From Gorsachius magnificus (taxonomy: Eukaryota; Chordata; Aves; Pelecaniformes; Ardeidae), in assembly GCA_034008185.1 (NCBI GenBank), contig CM067086.1, positions 67,936,286 to 68,000,285 of the forward strand: 64,000 bases of DNA. Reading direction: 5' to 3'. Below the pieces are notes generated by a model. The model saw nothing but the letters and a program-made list of their open reading frames with translations, ran no database searches and was not told the origin of the DNA. A program made the translations under genes and the position numbers. This document shows positions 22,413 through 33,373 of this stretch, piece after piece (the stretch's first letter is position 1; each line of letters opens with the position of its first letter).

Positions 22413-23537
22413 AAAAGCAGCCTGTGGATCGCTAGAGCTTTAACAATGTATTTGTGTGAACTCTGATCAAAAGGCCACCCTTCTGTTGATGTGTTGCTTG
22501 ACAGCATAACCAGCCCTGTTTGGCAAAAGTGCGTTGTAGAAGGAGAAAACCTGGGTTTCCTAACGTGAGCTGGAGGCAGGCAATGCATCCTTGGCTCCTG
22601 TGTAGGTGGTGATGTGAGGATGAATGTGAGAATAAAGCTGCTCTGAAGTCCACTTGTTCGCAAGCTGGTTTAGGGACTTCTACCAGCCGAACTGAAGTGC
22701 AGAGCCTTAAATGTTCCTTGTGTTGGCTTGAGCTGGGTATAAGACATGGGATAATAACTAGCTTAAAGGCTGTTTTTCCTGTGGCCTGGAAAACACCAAA
22801 GGAAACTCTGTTAATCTTGTGCATATGTGCTCAGTGGTCTTCCAGCCAGATGGTGTAGAAGGTGTTCAGGAATGTGAAGTGTTTAATTCAATATGTTAAA
22901 ATGGCTTTTTCTGTGGTGTTCTGGTGGTGTTTCCCACTGTGAAAAAAGGAAGGACAGGGAACATGTCTCATGATCTCCAACGCTGAGTATCCAGAAGCTC
23001 AGACCATGACTGGGTGCTCATTTTGCTCGGAGAAGGAGGATCTTGAGGGTCCTCAGTAACAAATCTTGGTTATGGGACAGTTTTTGTTTTGTTACTGCTG
23101 CAGAATGATGCTTTGGATTTAGCAGGTTTTTACTGCTGAATGGGAAAGTCTGTGGTGGACAAGAAGAGACCAGTAGGAGATCTTTCTCTGCAGAAAGGAA
23201 TCTATTGGATTTTTTATTTCTTTTCTGAACTTTGACTGAATCCTGGTGTAATAAGTGATGGCTATACTTCCAAACTGCATGGCTTGCATTATCTCACTTG
23301 GGTTATGGGTTGTGGCAGGTTGGGCAAGAGGCATGTGACAACATGTGTGGGGCAGAGGGACCTGAACATCTTGATCTTGGCTCTGAGCTGGCTGTGCCTG
23401 AGCAAACTCGTGGTTACCAGCTGCAGACCTGCGTTTGTGAGCCTGGTTCCCTGGCTAACATACCTCTGTGGAGTCAGAGATCTCCTGTCACCCTTCCCTG
23501 ACTCAGAAAGGCCATGTCTCCGCAGCCCAGCAGTGGG

Positions 23538-23676
23538 ACCCTGGAGGTATTTAAAAGCCGGGCAGATGAGGTGCTTAGGGCCAGGGTTTAGTGGTGGGAT
23601 GGCAGGGTTAGGGGAATGGTTGGGCTTGATGATCTTAAAGGGCTTTTCCAACCTAATCAATTCTATGATTCTATGA
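23538..23676 (+). mobile_element. CR1 LINE 3' end, short
   Basis: Starts within the last codons of ORF2 (LEVFKSRADEVLRA-like codons at about 23550-23580), then gives the full 3' UTR: TTTAGTGGTGGGATGGCAGG, TTGATGATCTTAAAGGGC, TTTTCCAACC. It ends with about two ATTCTATG units at 23660-23676. Same subfamily as the 3290 copy. 5'-truncated to about 140 bases. Confidence 0.95.
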
Positions 23677-24992
23677 CACACTGCTCTGTTTCACCCTGTC
23701 CTCTCTCTTGGGACGATGTATTCAAAGCCAGAAATGAGCTACTGAGCACTTTGCCTAATTCTGCCTTCAGTTGGCAACTCTTTTAGGGAGGCTTAATCAC
23801 TTTTTCTGCATGTATTCTGCATTTTACAAGGCATAATAACAATCACATACAATCTCAGCACCTTCACCCTAACACTGTTCTACCTCTTCTAGAAGAATAT
23901 CTTGGGTGAAAAGTGCAGTTTGCTGAAAGACAAATTTCTGCTGGTAATAGAGCAGTCTCAGAAGAGGAGGGCTATTTTAAGTAATTCCTCCCTGAGACCC
24001 AGAGGGCTGCAGATGAAGGTTTGCGTGTCTTCCTGCTACATGTAGCAGAAAGAGAAACACTGATCCCAAGAGCAATTGGAAACTTCACCTGGCACAGGAG
24101 TTTCTGCCAGGGACCCGCAGGTCTGCGTAAAGAGGCGACTGTCAAAATCCATAATGCCAGCGCTCCAGCAGGATCAGGCTTGGAAAATGCTTCTCTTACC
24201 CAGCCAAAGCTTTCACCTTCCTTTGGATTCAGCTCTGTCTCTCATCTTTGCTGTGGGTCACTCCTTGGGATAACCCATGATCCAACAGCCATTGCCAGCA
24301 GCTATCTCACAGCTGGCGAAGAGCATCCCTTAGCATGCGATGAGCAAAGTGTCACATCTGGACAGTGAGGGGTCTCGGGGGCCATCCAAGGTCAGTGCAG
24401 CCAGCCAAGTGACAGGGATGCCCCCTGGGGTTATACAGTGTGTTTGCCCTGGATTCAGCTGTTTTGCTATCAGACTTTCCACTTAAAAAGTATGGCTACT
24501 GACCTTGCAAGCCCCACTGGTTTTCCATTTCAGGAAAGCTTTTTGGTGTTTGGAGATTATCTTCTTAACTCTTTGCTACCTGAGAGTTCACAGCAGAGAT
24601 ATTTTTCTTGTAGGCTCCAGGCCAGGTAGTAATGCCACTGTAAAATAGAAGCAATAGCGGCAGCAGTGGTGTGAAATCTTTCTTATTTGATTTTGATTGA
24701 GTGCGCTGTTGGTGAGGCACTACAACGCCCAGAGTCAGATCTATATTTCAGCACTTCTGGAGAGTTCATGCCCCCGCCTCCTGTTGCGTGCTGTAAATAA
24801 CCTTGTTTGAGAGCAATGGTGCTTCTCATTTCTCATCCTTCACATCATCCTGGGTGGGAATCTGTGTATGACTATGCTGAGTGCTCTGCTCTGTTTGGAG
24901 CTGGCCCTGGAAAATCTTGGGGGAGGGAGAAATGGGGTGTGTGACACAGATGGACCCAAAAAAGAAGATTGCACGCAGATCCCTCTTCTGGG
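23677..24992. other. Unique non-coding sequence
   Basis: Nothing recognised. The frame at 24021-24368 (plus, 115 codons) overlaps another and has no known domain. No RNA gene or repeat seen. Confidence 0.5.
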
Positions 24993-25079
24993 GATCTGCT
25001 CTACCTGCTCCTGCTTGAGCAGGGCGTTGGACAAGGCAATCCCAAGTTGTCACTTCCAACCTCAGTGATCCTGTCTGAA
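24993..25079 (+). mobile_element. CR1 3' UTR fragment (other subfamily)
   Basis: CTGCTCCTGCTTGAGCAGGG followed by GTTGGAC and TCACTTCCAACCTCAGTGAT matches the CR1 3' UTR type that in other copies reads into a TTCTGTG-style tail. The same LLEQGG-coding region occurs in the 8695 copy. Tail and coding portion are lost or too diverged to see. Confidence 0.85.
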
Positions 25080-28000
25080 CTCCGTGAAGCATACATGATG
25101 ATCAGCAGTGTGAGGATGGTAATTTTAGACCAGACATACACAAGCCTGGGAAATGGCTGAAAATATAGACAGCCACGTGGCATCTTCTGTCTGGACCTGT
25201 GTAGATCCAGAGTTGAATCCTGCAGGAAGTAAAGGGCCATGGCTGATCTACAAGTAGATGTTCTGATCTAGCCTCTGCTATACCCCAAGTGGTAGTTTAG
25301 CAGCCAAGCTTTTAGTTGTGGGGGACAGGATGGGTCATCTTTTTTCTTGAGGAAAGCTGAGTGACTTCTTCAGCAGGCCAGTGGCTTCTCTTTCAGCAAA
25401 GTGTATTGCTGATTTTATGATGTTCTGCATGGAAAAGGAGCCCTTGCTAATTTTCTAGAGGATGTAATATACCCAAGACATGGGCAAAATATTGTTAGCA
25501 TAATGTAACCTACTACCAAACATCACCTGAGGTACAATAATGGCCTATATGCATGTTTGTACTCTGCAGCAAAATCAAAATAATACCACTTAATTATCTG
25601 TTAGTGCAGAATAAGCTCAATGGTGTTGTTTTTCATGTGATATTGGGCAACACTGCTTATGAGAAAAATCACCCTAGCTCAGTAGCTATATGATAGCTTA
25701 AACTCGGGTCAGTTGTGGATGAACCGGGTAAAATGGGATTGGGTTTGGTAAAGTGCAGGCAAACTGGGATTTATTGGTATCTATTGTCACTTGAGAAAGA
25801 TGGAAGACTTATCACTTTCTTTGGAGGTACCTGCAGTGCCTGTTAAACAGCAATTTGAGTGTGCGCCTAAGAGCAGCCTTGGCTGCTCCCGAAGCTTGCA
25901 GTGGGAGGTGGCCTGTCCTCTGGCTCTGGAGCTTGCTGGAAGTCCAGGGCCCCTCAGGCACCTCAGTATCAACCCATTGCTTGCTGGGGTGGCCTGGGAC
26001 AGGGTTGTGCTGAGGCCCCACTTAGCAGCAGATGTGCCATGTGGTCTGGTGGTCCTTTCTAGAGTGGCTTCAGATGTATGCTAGCAAAGGGTAGTGACAT
26101 CTCCCTTGGGTCTGGGCCTGGCAAAGTGCAAACTAGAGGCTGTTCACCCACACTAAAGAAGGGCTGAGTGCTGTCAAGTCAGCTGTGCAGAAGTTGGAGG
26201 ACTTTGAGCAAGCCTAATTTGATGTCGCTGTGCAGAAATACCCTCTGAAAAGCATCATGATGGTCCCTTTGGAGGTGATGGTCTGATGTCTGCAACAATT
26301 TTGCATCATATATATGGAAAGTATCACATCCACTTTTTGTTAAAAACATTTTTGAGCGCAAAAATATGATTGTTGATATTCTGTGAGTAGCTCAAACTGA
26401 TAAAATCTCTGTAAAAATGTAAAAGACTCTCTAAAATGTGATAAGTAGTCCAGGTCTTTTTCTGACTAGGAGTATGAAATGTTGAAACAGGTCTCCCATG
26501 TCCCCTGTGTGGTTTTGGTGGTAGGGGAAGGAGACAAGGTGAAATGCAGTTATGTGGATGTGTGTGTGTGCTGTGAGTGTCCCAGTACCCCAGCTGGATA
26601 GAACCATTTTAAGTGTTCCTGATTAGCTTTCCATTGAATGTGGACAAGAGAAGCCTTACCTAGACCTCCTGGCTCAACTTCTCTGTGAATCGGGCTAAAT
26701 CCTTAGATGGAATGGGATTCACCAACCCTGCCTTAGGTAAGTTTTTTAGTTTCTCTGTGTAGGCTAGTCACCTTGGGCTCATTTAGAGCCAATGGAGTGA
26801 AACATTTGCCTTCAAAGTGTGATTCATCTCCTCTTCTGGCAGATGTCTGAGGTAAGTCAGATGAATCACTCTTTGTATGTGTCTATCTATGAATGCCAAG
26901 AGTAAGGAAGAGCAGCCAAGTTAGATGTATAACTATTGCCATGTGAAACTAGGTGAGATGTATCCTACCCGTCATGTAAATTCCATAAATATCACAGATG
27001 TCATTGCATTTTGCACCAACGGAAGTTTATAGCATTATTTAAAAAAAAAGCCAACCTGTCAAAACCTCTTTCTACAAAACTCCTTTTATGTGTTCTCTGT
27101 AGGCTTTGTCAGTGATGGTCCGTGGACTGCCTAGCTTATAATTGAGATAAGCAACAGTTAACATGAGTAACCTGTGATTGAGCCCAGAGCGAAACAAGGA
27201 ATGAGTTGATTAGCGGCTGTGGAGTAATTCAAATTCCTAAGCAATACAGGAGATAGAGAAAAGAGCATAACAGCTGGGTGATGAGTAAGTAGAGGCATTA
27301 CCAGCCTCAGACAAAGAACTAGGAAGATTATTATGGGGGATCCTTTGCTTGGAGCAAACAAGAGCCAAATTTACCCCTTCAGTGGAGCATCTTCAGGTTC
27401 CCAAGATGGCAGGTTGCCAAGATCGTGCTACCAGGGACTGCCTATCCCTGCTTACTCTACACAGCTCCACGTATATCCCTGAAAGCTCCTCTTAGAGGAT
27501 GGCTTGCCTTTCCCTTGCTGGCTGACGGTGGTTGCCTGATGTTTGGACTCAGCCCTGTGATGATAGAGCTGAAAGAAAATGGCACCTGACCTTGAGATGG
27601 GCTTTGAAAGTCACTGTTCAGCTCTGAGCATGCTTTTAAATCACCCAGCCACTGCTGACACTCATGTTCCTACGCTGTTTTCTTCACTAACATTTTCTGT
27701 ATTTGTACATATTCCCTTTGTAAATTTAAGGAGTGGGACAAGGCCAAAGTCTAGCATCAACCCAGCTGTTTAAACCCGTTTCAGTGCTAAGGCTGATATT
27801 ATAGTACAATTGCTTGTTCTGGTAGGTGGTCAAGAAACCCAATTATGGGAGAAAGGAAGGAGTTAGTCCCTGCACAGAGCTGGCTTGGCTTGTGTGAAAC
27901 ACAAGGTGCAAGTGACAGTGCAAGCGCACCTCGCTGCTAAGTGCTGACAAGAAGCCCTGAGGACAATAAAATCCTATTTTGTTTTCTGAACACTCTGGGA

Positions 28001-30270
28001 AGGTTTATGGAGCATCTAAGCCACTGCCTCTGCATCGTAGCCTCCAGAGCTGGTTTGATTTCTGTTGCATCTGGCTCTCTAGAAATGCTTCCTGCTGAAA
28101 GGCTGAGATCACTTGGACAATCCCACCCAGATGTGGTCAGAAGGCCACCTCTGTCATGCAATTGCACCCCAAAAAGGTGCCAGAGGGGCTGGATGACATC
28201 CAGCAAAGCAAGTTGTGCTACTGCATGATATTAAAGATATTTAAGGTAGTAGAAGATTAGTTGTCTGGAAAGGAGACTGTGAGGTCACACATGATCTAGG
28301 AAGGATGGGCATGGTCAATGCTTCTGTCAAAGACAGTTACTGGGGGCTCTTTCCTGTTATTTCCAGTTAACAGACTCTGAAGCATTTTCCTTGTGAACTG
28401 AATTTTCCAAAGCCCACACACAATGCTGAATGAAAACTAAATAAGAAAAATAGTTAAACAAAAGTTTGAGATGTGCTTCCTTGTGATGACCAAGAAAAAA
28501 AAGTTAGTCCTTGTATTTTGGGGTTTGAGGGTTTTTTCAGTTTAATTTTTAAGATTTAAGTAAGAAATTGAGGCTTGGAGCTCAAAATATTCAGCATGCA
28601 GCAGCATATATTACAGTGTAATATCATGACAGGCTAATTGCTGATGATCACTATAAACTAGCAATGATGGATGGGGCAGAGAAAAGGGATGGATCCAATG
28701 ACCTTGGAGCATTCAAAGGTAAAAAGACTCAAGGGCTCAATTATCCCTTTCCCTGCACTCCCTCTGGTACCTCAGTACCCACTGGTGCTGTTGTAAATGA
28801 AGGCAGAACTTGGCTCTCTTTCTCAAAGTAGATTTTCTGTAAGCATTTTTGGGCTGTCTGTAGGGAGTGTCAGTAGTTGGCGCAACGTGTCCATAGCCTA
28901 CAGCTCAGCAGAATGATCCCATCATAACAAATCAGAAGAGAAAAGAACTGCACCAGTGGCCTCATGACACAAAATACGTCAATATTGTGCGAAATGGATC
29001 CATGGTGTTTTCCAGTCAAGATATTCCTGTATCAGCAAACTAGCCAGTGTCCTTTCTGGACATGTGGAGGTTACAGTCTATTACTCCTCCAGGTGCATCA
29101 GGGGTTTATTGTCAGTGGACACTCTATGGATGTAATAGCAGTATTTAACATGTCTGGGGCGTGGGGGGGGAAGCTTTTTTTTTCTAGAGATGGAGTCCTG
29201 AAAAGTGGATTTTTTGGCAAGCAAATATCAAAGGGATAAAAATAACTATATATTTTTTAAACTTAGTAATAATTATATCTCCATGGAAAAACTGGTGCCC
29301 AGCATCTGTTCCAGTTTTTCATCAGTGTATGCACATATTTCTTGGATATTTGTGCCAGGAAGGGTCCCAGAAACATGTGTAACCCTACGTCTGTGACCTA
29401 GGTTGCTGAAATCAATTCGTGTGTTGATTTGCTTGAATGCTTTGGCAGGAATCCTATCGATAGGAAAGGATAACACAGGAGTTAAGATTCAGCATCTTGT
29501 CCTGAAATGATGTCTTTTAATTTCAAGAATTCAAGTTGACGAATGGATCTGTACCACAAGAGCTGTTGTGATTGCTTCTGAAATGCTTTCCTAGAGCATA
29601 TTGCACCTGCTAAGTGAAAGCCTCCTGGAGAACCGTTTTATCTAATTGTGCCGAGGATGATTATGAAATGCATCCATTACTTAGATTGCATGAGTCCTGT
29701 CAAAATAGGGATCCATTATGCCAGGGATGATACATGCACCAGATACCGCTATTTTAACAAGCTCATTAGGAAACACTAACAGATGAAAGGTAGGGGATAG
29801 GAGAAATATATATTGTGAGGGAATATAGGGCTTGGGAACAACTTTGCTTTTATACTTCGGTGTCTTTGCTGTATGGTAAAACTTATGTGGTGCTTTAATT
29901 AAAGTCCCGAAAACAGGACTTGAGTAAGAAATGTGTTCATTAACTTTATACTAGCTATTCACATAATGGGGGTGCTGATCTTTAAATGCTAAATCCCAGG
30001 TTTCCGGGTAAAGACAATACGAAAATGTAAATGTTGCTTGTAGGAGCATATGTTATTTTACAACATCTAGAACGATGTGTTCCAAGTAGAGAAAAATAGC
30101 TTTCTGACTTGAAAAAAATCTTAAGATGGCATTTGAGGCAATTCACAAAATCTATGTATTAATAGAGACAAAAAGAACTCGTGTTTTCTTTCAAGCGTGT
30201 GTTTGCTTGTGACATTCTTGAAATAAAGTAGAGGTTAAAACAATGGCTGTCAGATACAGTATGCCATAAT

Positions 30271-30313
30271 AATTATGAACGTGATGGATTTGTGAATTAT
30301 GAACGTGATGGAT
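30271..30313. repeat. Two direct copies of a 19-bp unit
   Basis: AATTATGAACGTGATGGAT occurs at 30271-30289 and again, identically, at 30295-30313, separated by TTGTG. The period is 24 bases. Exact identity suggests a recent local duplication. Confidence 0.95.
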
Positions 30314-31936
30314 AAGAAAATTGTGTTTAAGCTGTGAATTGGGGAAGCCTTTGTTGGTATCAAACAACTCGACGCAGATGTGCAGGAAGGAAGAAACAGC
30401 AAACTGCGGGACTGAAGTTTTCCTGTGGCTTCAAACGAAGTGCAGGAGAGCACCAAACCCACCTCGGTGACTGTCTGACTTCTTATCAGGCTCAATGTCA
30501 AATAAATGTCACGAAGATTTAAAGCCTTAGTGGTAAGGGTCCAACTGGAAATGCATCTCTACTATACATTTATAGCAATGTGATATTGCCTGTTAACCAA
30601 ACAGAATTTAAAGCACTTGAGCTGTTGTGAGATGCAGTTCTCATGGTCTAATACTAATTTGCATTGATCACTTTTATGACACAATCATCATCTTTGCGAA
30701 ATTCAGCTTTTGCTGTGAACTTGAGGCCACCATAATTTGGGAATATAATAACCTGCAAATTACTAACGAGGCAGCCTAAGGAGATCTCTGCATGGCAATC
30801 GTTTAAAACCAGTCTGGGCAGGGGTTGTTTATCAGGCCTTCTTGGCTATAAGGAGTATTTGCTGCATTCGGAGTTCGGCTACAAGATATTTGAGATCTAA
30901 TATTGAGGTGAACTGCTTTTGTGGTAACAGGATCAAGGTTTTCAAATGCAAATAGTTGTGGTGTGAACACAGCTGTATCTGAAAGAGCATTATTTTTTGT
31001 CTCACCCACATAAGAGATTTGATATGAATGTTAAACATGAATTGTATATCAAATGCCATAGTCAAAACAGAGGAGGTTTTAAATCCTGGAGCGCATATGA
31101 CAGATTTACTGGGACACAGAGAGGTCGGGCAGTGAGTTGTCCTGTATAAACTGGCTGGAATTGAGAAATTAATAGAAATGCTACTGGAAAATCCAGCTTC
31201 ACCAGTAACACTGAAGAGATTTGAGTCCACGTACCAGACTGGAAGCACTTAATGCTCTCTTTCTTTCCACGTATGTAGATAAAATCTAGATGGCAGTTGT
31301 GGCGATATAAAAGTTAATGTCATTAATGGACACCATAATTTCTTGTAACAGTCTTAAATTTTAAATGCCACTGTTTACCTCTGACTGTGGCTGGTGTAAT
31401 GAGGATAAGAAACACACACATTAAGGTTTCTCTGCTGTCACCCTTCCAGGCATAAATATGCGATGTGAACTTTTACCAGCTGGAATCATTATTCTGGTGA
31501 ATCATTAAATTTCCTTTCTCTGGAGTTATAAAAAAAATCCCTGACTCCTCTCTGGCCCCAGCGAGTGAGTGACATCTTCTCCTGGATGACAGTCAGAGGA
31601 AGAGCAGAAGGCCACATCATCTGCTGGTGCACGCTGGCAGAGCTTCATGGGTGCTGCACCAATTTGTCATCGACAGAGTATCTGGCCCAGTGGCTATGGA
31701 AAGCTCAATGTGAGCATGGGGTGGGTTAGGAGAAAAAAGCTGAATAACTTCTGAGGAAGGTGCCAGAGAGAAAAGCACATGGTATATTCAAAACAGTTTT
31801 TCCCTCAATTAGTGCTTTAAGTGATGCCAGGCTATACGATGCATGTGCTGTTGTTCTTTAGGATTAATGAGCAGCTACCATTACATTTTTATCACTTGGG
31901 GCTTGGCAAATATACAGCGAAATGAAAAAAATTAGG

Positions 31937-31949
31937 AAAAAAAAAAAAA
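31937..31949 (+). repeat. A13 homopolymer followed by ACCC/AAAC patch
   Basis: Thirteen A followed by CCCAAACACCCAAAC. No element body is identifiable upstream. Confidence 0.85.
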
Positions 31950-32802
31950 CCCAAACACCCAAACAACTTGAAGTCATACTTACAAAAAAGATAATTGGTT
32001 ACATGCAGCCTAAGGTGGAGGTATTATAGTGGCTGTTTTTAATCAGTTAATACACATGTTCTCCATCTTGGTGTATCTATGGGACTATCTTGCTGTGACC
32101 ATGACTAATTACACACACCAGTCATGCATTGCTTCTGGTTATAAACAAGATAGAGCAAGAAAATGCTGAGACAGAGTTCAGCCTGAAGTTTCCCAGGGGC
32201 TCTGAGTCTGTCAAATTAGCAGGACAGAAATATCAGGTCTTGTGTTTAGAGTTGCCTAAGACTTCTACTTTTTCCCTGTAGCATCTTCTTCACTTCAGGG
32301 GCATCTTCATGGTCCAGGTACTCACATCTTTATTTTTCACCTTCTGTGCTCTGTTGTGCTCTCCCTGGGTTTGCTGTTTTTGTTTCCTGTGCTTAGGCTT
32401 TGGATCTAGGGCTGCTTAATACAGACATTTGTATCTACTATCTGCATTTAAAATATTATCAGAGTGTGTGTACATATAGATTTTTCTTTGCAAGATCAGG
32501 ACCTTAAGCACAAAATTTATCAGTGAAGAGTGATAGGATGGAATTCACTTAACTTTCTAAACAGGGCAGGCTTGTTAAAATAAAGCCTGGGATTAGAAGC
32601 TGTCTTGTGTACACGTGCAGCACCATTGATTGCAATGTGTGCCAGTGAGCACAGGGATCGGAGCTTGCTGCTCAGGTATAGTTTTTCATTTTGGAAAAGG
32701 TGAAATACATCAAGATTAGTTTTAGGACCAAGCTAATTTTAATCACCTTTTCCCTTTAAATTACTTTTTTGGGGGAAGAAGTGTTGATTTCATGTAATCC
32801 TT

Positions 32803-33373
32803 TGTTGTGGTTCAACTCCAGGCAGCAGCTCAATCCCCCCCCCAGTCGCTCCCTCACTCCTCCCAGTGGGATGGGGGAGAGAATCGGAAGGGTAAAAGTG
32901 AGAAAACTCCTGGGCTGAGATAAAGACAGTTTAATAGGGAAAGCAAAAGCTGTGCACAAGCAAAGCAAACCAAGGAATTCTTTCCCTGCTTCCCATGGCA
33001 GGTGGGGGCTCAGCCATCCCCAGGACAGCCGGGCTCCATCACGCGTAACGGTGACTGGGGCAGACAAACGCCAGTGCTCCCAACATCCCCTCCTGCCTTC
33101 TTCCCCCAGTTTCTATACTGGGCATGATGCCATATGGTCTGGAATAGCCCTGGGGCCAGTTGGGCTCGGCTGTCCTGGCCGTGCCCCCTCCCAGCTCCTT
33201 GTGCCCCTGGCAGAGCAGGGGAAGCTGAAAAGTCCTTGCCTGGTGTAAGCCCTGCTCAGCACCACCGGAGCCATCAGGGAGTGACCAACATTCTGCTCAT
33301 CCGAAACCCAAACCACAGCACTGTGCCCACTGCTAGGAAGAAAATTAACTCTCTTCTAGCTGAAAGCAGGACA
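32803..33373 (-). mobile_element. Endogenous retrovirus solo LTR with target duplication
   Basis: A 571-base LTR in minus orientation. Its minus-strand start is TGTCCTGCTTTCAGCTAGAA (33373 downward) and its end is GGAGTTGAACCACAACA (at 32803). It shares blocks with the LTR at 41482-42047: TCCCTGCTTCCCATGGCA at about 32980, TAAAGACAGTTTAATAG at about 32921-32937, and GGGATGGGGGAGAGAATCGG at 32870. The polyadenylation signal ATTAAA lies on the minus strand at 32930-32935. The LTR is flanked by identical 5-base TCCTT at 32798-32802 and 33374-33378. A 5-bp duplication and this LTR style fit an avian ERVL-like family (inference). No internal retroviral sequence is present, so it is a solo LTR left by recombination. 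Confidence 0.95.

Larger units (their letters stand above)
17053..23537. other. Long unique non-coding stretch
   Basis: No exon, RNA gene or interspersed repeat is recognised in about 6.5 kb. It contains a GAGAGA patch near 17543-17556, a T12 run at 18240-18251, a G-rich quadruplex-like motif (21070-21087) and a perfect inverted repeat (22382-22412). The 20400-20830 section is AT-rich with many TAAT and GATTA-like words and looks CNE-like. Overlapping frames at 19109-19629 and 21206-21897 lie in GC-richer patches and show no domain. Confidence 0.5.
25080..32802. other. Long unique, largely AT-rich stretch
   Basis: About 7.7 kb with no exon, RNA gene or mobile element recognised. Contains a tandem-like 19-base duplication (30271-30313), an A13 run followed by an AC-rich patch (31937-31970), a TG-rich patch near 26558-26570 and a G8/T9 pair (29163-29183). 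Two sections (29560-29780 and 30640-30800) look like conserved non-coding DNA by composition and motif content. No frame exceeds 138 codons and none resembles a known protein. Confidence 0.5.

Noticed and set aside
30832..31248. 138-codon minus-strand frame
   Set aside because: AT-rich chance frame with no recognised motif.
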